The position numbers and the translations under genes were made by a program. A stretch of DNA of 33,270 bases, taken from assembly GCA_029777885.1 (NCBI GenBank), contig JAKORJ010000114.1, positions 1 to 33,270 on the forward strand, read 5' to 3'. The DNA comes from Bacillota bacterium. GTDB lineage: Bacteria > Bacillota > Clostridia > Caldicoprobacterales > DTU083. This document shows, piece by piece, positions 8,897-18,090 of this stretch. Position 1 is the first letter of the stretch, and each line of letters begins with the position of its first letter. A model generated the notes under the pieces. That model did not search any database. It worked only from the letters and a program-made list of their open reading frames with translations, and had not been told where the DNA came from.

Positions 8897-9490
8897 GTGG
8901 CGAAAGGCAGCACGGGTATGGAATACGTTTTGATAGTATCGAATTCAGAAAAAGGGGCGGCATTGATTTCTGAACTGCTTAACCCGGCGTCCGTCTGCCA
9001 GATCATTGCTGTCAAATCCTGCGGCGAAGCACGGAGACTCCTGCTGGAACGGGATTTCGATCTGGTGATCATCGATGCTCCGCTAAAGGACGAGACCGGC
9101 GAAAGCCTTGCTATGCATGCAGCCTCCAGGGAGATGACACAGGTCATCCTGATTGTAAGGCGGGAATTCTACGAAGCCGTGTCAGCTGTATGCGAAAGAG
9201 AAGGGGTACTGACTATTGAAAAGCCGGTCAATAGGTATATTTTCATGTCTGCGCTATCGCTTGCCCGATCAGTCTACAACAGGATGAAAAAGATACAGAC
9301 CGAAAACGCCCAACTGAAGAAAAGGATAGAAGATATACGCATTGTGGACCGCGCCAAGTGTATACTTATATCCCTGATGAGCATGAGCGAAAAGGAAGCC
9401 CACAGGTATATTGAAAAACAGGCGATGGATATGCGCATCACCAAAAGGGCGGTGGCTGAAAGGATTCTAAAAACCTATGAGGATTTATAA
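8897..9490 (+). CDS. ANTAR-domain antiterminator with degenerate receiver domain (NitR-like)
   Basis: 197 aa; receiver-like N-terminus, coiled coil, then RAKCILISLMSMSEKEAHRYIEKQAMDMRITKRAVAERIL (ANTAR); 3 bp after glnA. Confidence 0.85.
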   Translation: MAKGSTGMEYVLIVSNSEKGAALISELLNPASVCQIIAVKSCGEARRLLLERDFDLVIIDAPLKDETGESLAMHAASREMTQVILIVRREFYEAVSAVCEREGVLTIEKPVNRYIFMSALSLARSVYNRMKKIQTENAQLKKRIEDIRIVDRAKCILISLMSMSEKEAHRYIEKQAMDMRITKRAVAERILKTYEDL

Positions 9491-9491
9491 T

Positions 9492-10943
9492 TTAGATATT
9501 GCCACGTTTCCAAAATGACGGCAAAAACAGCAGCATGATCGGGTAAATCTCTAATCTCCCGACAATCATACATACTGATAATACTAGTTTACTCAACACA
9601 GACAGGTCGGCGAAATTCCCCATCGGTCCGACCAAGCCCAGTCCCGGCCCAATATTGTTTAGGGTCGCAGCGACTGCTGTTGTTGATGTGATCAGGTCTT
9701 TTCCATCCAGCGAAACCACCAAAACTGACACAGCAAATATTAATATCCAGAAAAAGAAAAACGCCATGATGCCGGACAGGGTTTCTTCATCTACAATACG
9801 TCCGTTTATTTTTACTGTTTGTACCGCGCTTGGGTGGTTGATTTTTGCGATTTCCCGCTTAATTATCTTGGCAAGAAGGAGTATACGGATGCATTTAAGA
9901 CCTCCTCCGGTTGAACCGGCGCTCGCCCCAATAAACATCAAAAGAACCAGAATCAACTGGCTGAACACAGGCCAAATATTAAAGTCAGCGGTTGCATAAC
10001 CTGTTGTGGTAATAATTGAACTGACCTGAAAAGCGGCATATCGTATCGATTCACCTATGGTGCAGTATACTGTGCCGCTAGTATTAAGTACTATGAGTAC
10101 TATGGCTGTAAATACTATGCCAAAATAAAAGCGCAGTTCTTCATCCCGCAGGACAGTTTTAAGATTCCTTTTAGAAAGCAAGTAGTATAAGGTAAAGTTA
10201 ACACCGCATAGAAACATAAAAATAGTGATCACTGTTTCTATATAGACACTGCCATATGCAGCCACACTGGCGTTTTTGCTGGAGAAACCGCCGGTACTTG
10301 TTGTTCCGAATGCGTGTATCAAAGCATCGAATAGCGTCATCCCACCTGCCAGCAATAACACTACCTGGATCACTGTCAAAACAATATAGATAGTGTATAG
10401 GATCTTTGCTGTCTCGCTGATTTTGGGTACAATCTTGCCGGGTGACGGGCCGGGCGATTCTGCTTTCATAATGTTTATAGTACTGGCATTCACAGATGGC
10501 AATATGGCGATCATTAGAATGAGGACTCCCATACCGCCCATCCAGTGAGTGAAACTTCTCCAGAACAAAATGCTTTTTGGTAGTGCTTCAACATTTTTTA
10601 AAATACTCGCTCCTGTTGTGCTGAATCCGGATACAGATTCGAAAAGCGCATCGACTACAGAAGGGATCGCACCACTAAGAATAAATGGCAGAGCACCGAA
10701 GGCAGAAATATGGATCCACCCCAGCGCTACAATAGCGAAACCGTCGCGTGAGTATAAACGCGATATTGGTGATTTGATGCTTAGTAGTGCAAGCCCAACC
10801 ACAGCTGTAAGGAGTATGGATACTACAAAAGGTACTGTTGTCGCTTCCTGGTAAATAAAAGCTACCAAAAGGGAGGGCAGCATACAAGCCGCTTCTATGC
10901 ATAATACTGTGCCGATGCTTTTTGCAATCATTCTGTAATTCAT
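9492..10943 (-). CDS. trkH: TrkH/KtrB-family potassium uptake membrane subunit
   Basis: 483 aa; SVSGFSTTGASIL, FRSFTHWMGGMGVLI, GASAGSTGGGLKCIR; next to trkA. Confidence 0.92.
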   Translation of the reverse strand: MNYRMIAKSIGTVLCIEAACMLPSLLVAFIYQEATTVPFVVSILLTAVVGLALLSIKSPISRLYSRDGFAIVALGWIHISAFGALPFILSGAIPSVVDALFESVSGFSTTGASILKNVEALPKSILFWRSFTHWMGGMGVLILMIAILPSVNASTINIMKAESPGPSPGKIVPKISETAKILYTIYIVLTVIQVVLLLAGGMTLFDALIHAFGTTSTGGFSSKNASVAAYGSVYIETVITIFMFLCGVNFTLYYLLSKRNLKTVLRDEELRFYFGIVFTAIVLIVLNTSGTVYCTIGESIRYAAFQVSSIITTTGYATADFNIWPVFSQLILVLLMFIGASAGSTGGGLKCIRILLLAKIIKREIAKINHPSAVQTVKINGRIVDEETLSGIMAFFFFWILIFAVSVLVVSLDGKDLITSTTAVAATLNNIGPGLGLVGPMGNFADLSVLSKLVLSVCMIVGRLEIYPIMLLFLPSFWKRGNI

Positions 10944-10945
10944 AT

Positions 10946-12310
10946 TTATACACCCGGTTCAACAATGTCATTCAAGTCCGCTAGTTTTTTATCCTTAGCG
11001 ATAAGGATGACTTTATCGTCAGCTTTGATCACATCGCTTCCATGGGGGATTATGATCTCATTTTTTCTGACGATAGAGGCAACTAAGATACCTTTGACTA
11101 TTTTCAGGTCCTTAAGCGGTGTGTCAAGGAATTTTGTATGTTCATTAGCTGTAAATTCGATGGCTTCCACCCGACCGTCCATGATCCTGTAAAGGGCATC
11201 TATCGGATCACCCATTGCATTTTGTAAGCCGCGGACATATCTTAAAATATGGTTAGCCGTTATTAGCTTGGGGATCACTACACTATTTATCCCCATGTTA
11301 TTGATCGCAAAAGTATAATTCACCCTGTTGATTTTTGCTATTACTTTTTGAACCCCGTTTTGCTTTGCCATCAAGGCTGCTATGATATTTTCCTCATCTT
11401 TGTCAGTTACGGAAATAAACGCCCCCATGCTGGTCAGGTTTTCTGAATGCAGCAGACTTTCGTCAGTACCATCGCCGCATACGATCAAGGCTTTCGGGAG
11501 AAGTTCAGTCAACTCAATACAACGTTCGCGATTGATCTCGATAATTTTAACCTTGATATCCATTTCGTCCAGGTATTTGGCAAGGTAATATGCGATCCTG
11601 CCTCCACCCATAACCATGACGTTTTTGATCCTTTGCACATGGATGCCTATACGCTTGCAGAACTGTACTACCTTGGAAGGTTGACCAACGATGTACAATG
11701 TATCATTTTGCTTGATTACAAAATCACCATTCGGGATGACAACAGTCCCATCCCGAAGCACACCACCGATAAGTATACCTGCGTTGGTCCATTTGGAGAT
11801 ATTATTCAAGCTCATATTGACAATGGACATATCGGGTGTTACCTTCATCTCCATCATCACGACCCGGCCCTTTGAAAAAGTCTCAATGTTCAAGGCCGGA
11901 GGAAATTCAATCAACCTGGCGATTTCACTGGCTACTGCCTGCTCAGGATTGATCACCATGTCCAAATCAAGATCAGCTTTCAGTTTATCGAGCTCGTCAG
12001 CATACTCCGGGTCCCTGATTCTGGCGATCGTGTGCGCCGCTCCTAGCTTCTTGGCTGTCAGGCAGCATACCATATTCGTTTCGTCACTGGCAGTGGCGGC
12101 AATTAAAAGATCGGCTTCCTTTATACCGGCTTCCAACAGTATTTGTGTACTCAGACCATTGCCCTTTATGCACATAACATCCAAATACTCGCCTGCTTTT
12201 TTTAACGCCTCCGGATTTTTATCTATTATGGTAACATCATTATTTTCTTTGGAAAGATTTTCAGCCAGGTTATATCCCAGCTTACCATCGCCTATAATGA
12301 TAATCTTCAT
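10946..12310 (-). CDS. trkA: Trk system potassium uptake regulatory protein (two RCK/TrkA-N domains)
   Basis: MKIIIIGDGKLGYNLAENLSKENNDVTIIDKN and second Rossmann VMVMGGGRIAYYLAKYLDE. Confidence 0.95.
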   Translation of the reverse strand: MKIIIIGDGKLGYNLAENLSKENNDVTIIDKNPEALKKAGEYLDVMCIKGNGLSTQILLEAGIKEADLLIAATASDETNMVCCLTAKKLGAAHTIARIRDPEYADELDKLKADLDLDMVINPEQAVASEIARLIEFPPALNIETFSKGRVVMMEMKVTPDMSIVNMSLNNISKWTNAGILIGGVLRDGTVVIPNGDFVIKQNDTLYIVGQPSKVVQFCKRIGIHVQRIKNVMVMGGGRIAYYLAKYLDEMDIKVKIIEINRERCIELTELLPKALIVCGDGTDESLLHSENLTSMGAFISVTDKDEENIIAALMAKQNGVQKVIAKINRVNYTFAINNMGINSVVIPKLITANHILRYVRGLQNAMGDPIDALYRIMDGRVEAIEFTANEHTKFLDTPLKDLKIVKGILVASIVRKNEIIIPHGSDVIKADDKVILIAKDKKLADLNDIVEPGV

Positions 12311-12456
12311 ATTATCCTCCTAATTATAGTTATCAGCTTTTTTATGTTACCCGTAACTACATGATAAAACCTCTTTGATAAAACCGCAATAGCTTAAACT
12401 GATTGTTGGTGGTCAAAAGAGAAGAACGATTCGCAATGCACGGGTTGTGTTCAGGA

Positions 12457-12952
12457 CTATTTAAGCGTTTCTATGTTTTTCTTATTCTGAACAATGAATT
12501 GCAGCATCTGGCGGTTTGTTTTGGCCAACTCCTTATACTTATCCAGACTTTCAAAATAGGCAATGCATATCATCTGAATGGAGCAGATCACAAAGAACAC
12601 TGCCTGTTTCTCCTCCGGGGTCAACTTTCCTACACGGTCATAGCCATTCAGGATCCCTCCGAGTATATCCAGCCACTTTTCATATGCTTCTTCGCTGCCC
12701 TCAGACAAGATCCCGGTTGCACAATAGCAAACATCCCACAAGCGTATGTTAACTTCACTCAGATCAAAGCCCCACTGTATATTCTGACGTCTCACGCTTG
12801 GCAGCGCCCATTCCGCAACATGCTTGTATAGATCCACTTCGTTGGCTATAATACTGTTTTCAATAGACTTAAGAGCCTAATGCAGCCTTGCTATGCTTTT
12901 GCCATATTCTTCAGCATACCTTACGCGTTCTAGGCCAAACCTGTTATGTATT
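12457..12952 (-). pseudogene. Remnant of a phosphotransferase (APH/CotS-like kinase), C-terminal part
   Basis: Listed ORF 12457..12837; same frame continues upstream as FGLERVRYAEEYGKSIARLH*ALKSIENSIIANEVDLYKHV across a TAG at 12877-12879; no N-terminal kinase lobe. Confidence 0.6.
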
Positions 12953-13195
12953 AAAGCCGTATTCAAGCACCACATCAACAGCTCTGCGGCCACCTGCGAT
13001 TTCCGCAAGGGCATGGTCCAGCCGCCGCTTAATGATGAAGCTTGAAATCGATGAACCCATAACTGACGAAAACAAGCGGTAGAAATGAAAGGTTGAATAA
13101 TTCGCCCTCTGGGCCAGCTCTTCGACAGTGATATCCGATTTCAGATTCTGTTCTATATAATCCAGTGCTGATTTGATTATTTCAGGATAATGCAT
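12944..13195 (-). pseudogene. Truncated AraC-family HTH regulator
   Basis: 83 aa, SDITVEELAQRANYSTFHFYRLFSSVMGSSISSFIIKRRLDHALAEI...VVLEYGFNT then stop, where AraC proteins continue. Confidence 0.7.
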
Positions 13196-13327
13196 GGCGT
13201 TCCCTCCCGTTTGGCAGCTTAAGTATACACAAAAAACAGCGCGAAAACATTTCCTGCCCTGCTGTCTTGACTGAGTTTATATTAATATTAATTATAACTT
13301 GTGGCAATCGATATAAGGAGTGGGTCC

Positions 13328-13393
13328 ATGGTGGATAAACAACCAGAGGAAGTTATTTATATGTATGACGATGAAGATAGCGAAGATGAATAA
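13328..13393 (+). CDS. Possible 21-aa acidic microprotein
   Basis: MVDKQPEEVIYMYDDEDSEDE; AAGGAG 7 nt before ATG; upstream TTGACT with A/T-rich -10 candidates. Confidence 0.4.
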   Translation: MVDKQPEEVIYMYDDEDSEDE

Positions 13394-13490
13394 GCTATAA
13401 GGAAGCACTTTTACTAGCTGTACATTTATGTTACAATAAAACCTAATCGCGCATTTTTCCATTAATAATGGCAATTGTGTTTTAATTAAC

Positions 13491-15179
13491 ATGCATAAGG
13501 GTATAAACGTACAAATATTGTTATGGACCCATGGACAAGCTCCAATCTATTTTATAAGGTTGTGTGAGGTCACAGTGGACTTAAGGACTGTTATGTTGAT
13601 GATGGCAACCGGGTCTTTTTTGTATGCAGTTTTGCTGGTAATATTCAATTACAATAAGGACAACCAGCAAAAGGTCCCTTACTGGACTGCAGCGAAATTC
13701 CTGCAGGGTGCCGGATCCCTAATGCTATATTATAGGACAAGCGCTTATGACGGCCTGACAGTACTAGCTAATGCGGCACTGCTGTTGGGCTGTGCCTATG
13801 AAGCCTGGGCTGTCGGGGTTCTGACCGGCAAGCCGGTCAAACGCCGGCTGCATATATTGGCTTCCATCGGAATTTTAATAATATGTTTGATAACGATGTT
13901 TATAGCCAGGCCATATCGTTCAGGACTGGTTTTTCTTGTCCAGAGCTTTTTCTACTTATTGCCTGGTCTCTTCCTATTTCAAAACTCAATTACAAAGCTA
14001 TCCCTGCAATCGCTTTTAGCCGTATGCTACAGCATAACCGGATCGGTATTCCTGGCAAGCGGTATTTTGTGCTTTGGTTTCCCTGGGCTAGCTTTGAGCC
14101 TTGGCGGTGATGTCATATTCAGCCTTATACCCGGTATCAGCTTTTGTGTATTTATGGTAAGCGGGTTTATTCTGCTGATGCTTGCCAAGGAAAGAAGCGA
14201 CAGGCAGGTGGCTGAGATCCAAAAATCCCTGGAGAAAAGCGAAATTAGGTTCCAGCAAATAGTGGAGACGGCTATTGAAGGCATCTTGATTTTCGATGAG
14301 AATTACAGGATAACATTTGCGAATGAGAAGATGGCATCGATCCTGGGGTATACGGTAGAGGAAATGATAGGGGAACCGTATATATCGTTTTTCCCGGAAA
14401 GCCAGTTGGATATTTACAGACAACAGGAATCACTTAGAAAGAAAGGCCAAGACTCGGTTTATGAATGTTGCCTAAGAAGAAAGGACGGCCGGATCAACTG
14501 GTTTTTAGTGTCAGCAACAGCTATTCTGGATGAAGACGGACAATTCAACGGGTCCTTCGCCATGCTGACCGATATAAATGACAGAAAGGAAATGGAGCTG
14601 CTATTAGCAGAATCCAACCGACGGTTGACAGAACTCAGCAATACGGACAGCCTGACGGGAATTGCGAACAGGAGATGTTTTGATGCTGTTCTGGAGCGCG
14701 AATATTTCAGGCTGAGGCGTACCAATTCCAAGCTATCGGTTATCTTATTGGATATCGACAATTTCAAGGAATATAATGACTATTACGGACATGTTATGGG
14801 CGATGAGTGCCTGCAGCAAATCGGCAGGGTACTGGCTGGTTCAGTGAACCGGTCCGTTGACCTTGCAGCCCGGTATGGTGGAGAAGAGTTTGCCTGCATA
14901 TTACCCGATACGGACCTTTATCCTGCAGTTAAGATCGCTGAAAGGATCCAGCAAAGGATCCAGGCCTTGAAAATTGAACATAAAAAATCTATCGTTTCTA
15001 AGTATGTCACTGCAAGCTTTGGGGTGGCCACGGTTCAGTTTTCACCGGAGGTCTCCCTGGCGGATATTATAGCCATGGCGGATAAGCTGCTATATAGCGC
15101 AAAGGTTTCCGGCAAGAACACGATAAAATACGCAGAAATGGGAAGACATGAACAGGCTCGTTTGCAGGAAAATGCGTAA
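13491..15179 (+). CDS. Membrane-anchored PAS-GGDEF diguanylate cyclase (GTG 13575 is a likely start)
   Basis: Hydrophobic N-terminus with several TM segments, PAS domain, ARYGGEEFACILP active site with RSVD I-site five residues upstream. Confidence 0.92.
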   Translation: MHKGINVQILLWTHGQAPIYFIRLCEVTVDLRTVMLMMATGSFLYAVLLVIFNYNKDNQQKVPYWTAAKFLQGAGSLMLYYRTSAYDGLTVLANAALLLGCAYEAWAVGVLTGKPVKRRLHILASIGILIICLITMFIARPYRSGLVFLVQSFFYLLPGLFLFQNSITKLSLQSLLAVCYSITGSVFLASGILCFGFPGLALSLGGDVIFSLIPGISFCVFMVSGFILLMLAKERSDRQVAEIQKSLEKSEIRFQQIVETAIEGILIFDENYRITFANEKMASILGYTVEEMIGEPYISFFPESQLDIYRQQESLRKKGQDSVYECCLRRKDGRINWFLVSATAILDEDGQFNGSFAMLTDINDRKEMELLLAESNRRLTELSNTDSLTGIANRRCFDAVLEREYFRLRRTNSKLSVILLDIDNFKEYNDYYGHVMGDECLQQIGRVLAGSVNRSVDLAARYGGEEFACILPDTDLYPAVKIAERIQQRIQALKIEHKKSIVSKYVTASFGVATVQFSPEVSLADIIAMADKLLYSAKVSGKNTIKYAEMGRHEQARLQENA

Positions 15180-15189
15180 ATAGTAGCTG

Positions 15190-16458
15190 TTACAGCACCA
15201 CCCTTAGGACAAACTGCTCGTCTTTAGCGATAAACTGGCAGTTACCGTTCAGCTTTTCAGCGACATACTTGATGCTTAGCGTTCCCAGCCCGTGACCGTT
15301 GCCTTTAGCCTGAGGGATGTCGTCCACCATTTCGACCTTATGGGCGTATGGGTTCTTAATGGACAAGAGCAGCTTATCATCAAACATTCGCAGATCCAGA
15401 GCAATGGTCCTTTTATCCGGGTCCAGATCTGATACCGCATTAATAGCGTTCTCAAGGCCATTGGAAAGGATGGAGGTAAGGTCCACATCTGAAACCGGCA
15501 GCCTCGAAGGCACCTGGATCGAGTGGTGTAAGCGGATCCCCTTTTCATTCATTTCATTTCCATATGAAGACAGGATCATATTGACGATCTCATTATCACA
15601 GTACTTCTGCATAGCAGTCCTGTCTACAGAAGCAATGACTTCGCGTATATAGCTTTTTGCCTTCTCGGCATCGCCCTGTTCTATAAATGAAATGAAATTG
15701 TTCAAAAAATGCCTCATATCATGCCGTAAAAGGGAGACGGCATATTCAGACCGCTTGATTGCCTCGATCTCCTTTTCGGATTGCGCCCTTTTCATCTCCA
15801 TCAGCCGATTGAGCTGTTCCGCTTCGCATTTTGCCTCGTATTCACTAAAGTACACAACACTGAAAACCAAATAGGCTACGCAAAATACAAAGGGTAGGAA
15901 CTCGTAAACAGCTTCTGAACCACTGTAAAGCATGTTTGTATATACTGTGGCTATATAATCGAACAGGTAGTAGGCAGCGGGCAGGATGCTGAAAATCAAC
16001 ACAGTCCTGATGGGCTTGGTCAGGATGACTGCCATGGAAGGCGCAAAATAGCGGATGATCAGGACCCCCAATATCACGTTGATCACCGCACGGATGCCAT
16101 AGGCTATCCATAGCTCACCGGATAGCACCCATGCCAGAAGGCTGAGCCATTTGCTCAACTGGCAGCAAAGGTAAGCAGACAAAACAGCATAAAAACTGGA
16201 AAGTACCTTGTGTTTGTAGTACAGGCAGAAGAACAGGACAGAAGGCAGGTGGGTATGGAGGGGATAAAACCATTCAGCGCCTTTCAGACCTAACTTTGAG
16301 TAGCAGATATATTGCAGGGCATTGATGCCCAGGCAGAAAAAAAGCAAAATAAAAGTGTTCTTTTTATGAAAAGGAATGCTTAGTACAGCTGCTGATACGA
16401 ACACTCCAAACAGCAGTATCGTGCTGTTATTCAGCATACCCATCGAAAACTCCAGCAC
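15190..16458 (-). CDS. AgrC-like sensor histidine kinase (GHKL type)
   Basis: TM N-terminus, SLLRHDMRHFLNNFISFIEQGDAEKAKSYI, ENAINAV, GNGHGLGTLSIKYVAEKLNG. Confidence 0.9.
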   Translation of the reverse strand: MLEFSMGMLNNSTILLFGVFVSAAVLSIPFHKKNTFILLFFCLGINALQYICYSKLGLKGAEWFYPLHTHLPSVLFFCLYYKHKVLSSFYAVLSAYLCCQLSKWLSLLAWVLSGELWIAYGIRAVINVILGVLIIRYFAPSMAVILTKPIRTVLIFSILPAAYYLFDYIATVYTNMLYSGSEAVYEFLPFVFCVAYLVFSVVYFSEYEAKCEAEQLNRLMEMKRAQSEKEIEAIKRSEYAVSLLRHDMRHFLNNFISFIEQGDAEKAKSYIREVIASVDRTAMQKYCDNEIVNMILSSYGNEMNEKGIRLHHSIQVPSRLPVSDVDLTSILSNGLENAINAVSDLDPDKRTIALDLRMFDDKLLLSIKNPYAHKVEMVDDIPQAKGNGHGLGTLSIKYVAEKLNGNCQFIAKDEQFVLRVVL

Positions 16459-16479
16459 CTTGTTGCCCCCTCTCTATAC

Positions 16480-17199
16480 TCACTCTTGAAACATTGTGGC
16501 AAAGTACGCATCCTTGAATGCCTTACCGTATCCCCTGGCAATGGGTATCATTCGACCTGACTTGGTTTTGATTTCGGTACTATTGAAGTAGTCTACATTC
16601 GGTAAATAAACAAGGTAGCTCCTGTGGCACTTGAAAAAACCCTTACTGTCAGACAGCCTGGCTTCAAAGGTGTATAGTGGCTGGATTACCTCAACTGTTT
16701 TCCCTGATTTCAAATAGAACAATACCCGTTTATTCTGTGCCTCTATGTATTCGATATCATGAAGGTATATCTTCTGGTATCCACCCATGGTTTTTAGGAT
16801 CAGGTTCTCAGGCTCCTGATGAAAAAAGGCTGCACAATAGTCCATAACTTCTTTCAGTTTTTCGTAAGATACAGGCTTAATGCAGTAATCGGTTGCCTTC
16901 ACGGAATAGGATTGCAGTGCAAATTCAAGAGAGGAGGTCAAAAATACAATTTTCACTGTCTTGTCCCTGTCGCGCAGTTCCCTGGCTGTATCCATACCGT
17001 TTAATAGAGGCATGATAATGTCAAGAAAAATGATATCGTAACGGATGGTGTTGCTTGTCTTAATCAGCGAATCGCCGTTATCAAAGCAGTCTGTTTCAAG
17101 CTGAAAGGATGCAGAGGCAGCCCAGCGCTCAAGCATAAAGTTTATATCGTTAAGGCATCTTTCATCATCATCGCATATAGCGATCCTAAGCATCCACAT
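16480..17199 (-). CDS. LytTR-family response regulator (AgrA-like)
   Basis: Receiver IAICDDDERC...DIIFLDIIMP, then LytTR domain IEYIEAQNKRVLFYLKSGK...FFKCHRSYLVYLPNVDYF. Confidence 0.93.
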   Translation of the reverse strand: MWMLRIAICDDDERCLNDINFMLERWAASASFQLETDCFDNGDSLIKTSNTIRYDIIFLDIIMPLLNGMDTARELRDRDKTVKIVFLTSSLEFALQSYSVKATDYCIKPVSYEKLKEVMDYCAAFFHQEPENLILKTMGGYQKIYLHDIEYIEAQNKRVLFYLKSGKTVEVIQPLYTFEARLSDSKGFFKCHRSYLVYLPNVDYFNSTEIKTKSGRMIPIARGYGKAFKDAYFATMFQE

Positions 17200-17426
17200 C
17201 CCTCTTTATGCATGTAATTATTATGTACCTAATTATGTAATGATGACAGTCTATCAGAAAAACAGCTCATTTACAATGATTCAAGACTTTATTGATATTG
17301 ATGATGAAGAACTCCCGATGTATAAATTTATGTATTATAATTAAGATGGTCGATTCCCAAATAAATCATACCGGCATTTCAACAACTGATAATCATTTGA
17401 TCTTTGTTATCGTGTAAGGAAAGCTG

Positions 17427-18085
17427 GTGATTGTTTTGAAGATGTATGTTGGAGTCACGGACTACGACTGGTTTAGAATATTAAAGCAGGCATATTGCGA
17501 TGAAGTGAACTTTTGGAAGCCTGGAGGTAATACAAGTTTCAAGGCTCTGGATGAAGGCGACTTGTTTTTGTTCAAACTACATAGTCCGCTAAATTACATA
17601 GTAGGTGGCGGTTTGACAGGATATGCAGATTAAGAAGGATAAACAGCTTATTTGATCCTGATCCTCAAATTGGTTGTGTGATTTTATCAATGCCTTTTTA
17701 TTTTGAAGAGGATGACTGGATCCCTGTTCCAGCCAATTGGAGCAAAAATATCGTCCAAGGTAAAACATACGATACTACAGAATACTATGGACAAATTTTG
17801 TATCAGCAATTGCAGAGGGCGTTGAATAAGCAAAGGAATGATTCAAACATACTGAAAGAAAACTCAGCACACAGCAGATACGGCAAAGAGCAAATAATCA
17901 AACCAAGAATCGGGCAGGGCGCCTTTAAGGTTCTTATAACTGATGCTTATCATAGAAGATGCGCAATAACCGGTGAGAAAACCCTTCCTGTTTTAGAAGC
18001 AGCACATATAAAACCATACAGTCTTGAAAGGGATGGATTAAATCCCATGTTTATATGCCGGCACATGCCTGCTAATCAGAGGTGA
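17427..18085 (+). pseudogene. Decayed HNH-type restriction endonuclease
   Basis: N-terminal piece (MKMYVGVTDYDWFRILKQAY...GYAD) and a second frame piece (INSLFDPDPQIGCVILSMPFYFEEDDWIPVPANWSKNIVQGKTYDT...CAITGEKTLPVLEAAHIKPYS) split by stop/frameshift; C-terminus truncated. Confidence 0.8.
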
Positions 18086-18090
18086 GACAT

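Noticed and set aside
11691-12323. 210-aa plus-strand ORF
   Set aside because: Antisense to trkA, no SD or domain support.
13292-13492. 66-aa minus-strand hydrophobic ORF
   Set aside because: Overlaps the 21-codon ORF that has a good SD; no SD or homology signal for the minus-strand frame.
17206-17240. Tandem ACATAAT repeats upstream of the AgrA-like gene as a LytTR binding site
   Set aside because: About 12 bp start-to-start in A/T-rich sequence does not match the usual spacing of LytTR direct repeats; likely chance.
17256-17343. Short plus-strand ORF MIQDFIDIDDEELPMYKFMYYN as a possible AgrD peptide
   Set aside because: No SD, no Cys/Ser thiolactone core, wrong strand relative to the agr-like genes.
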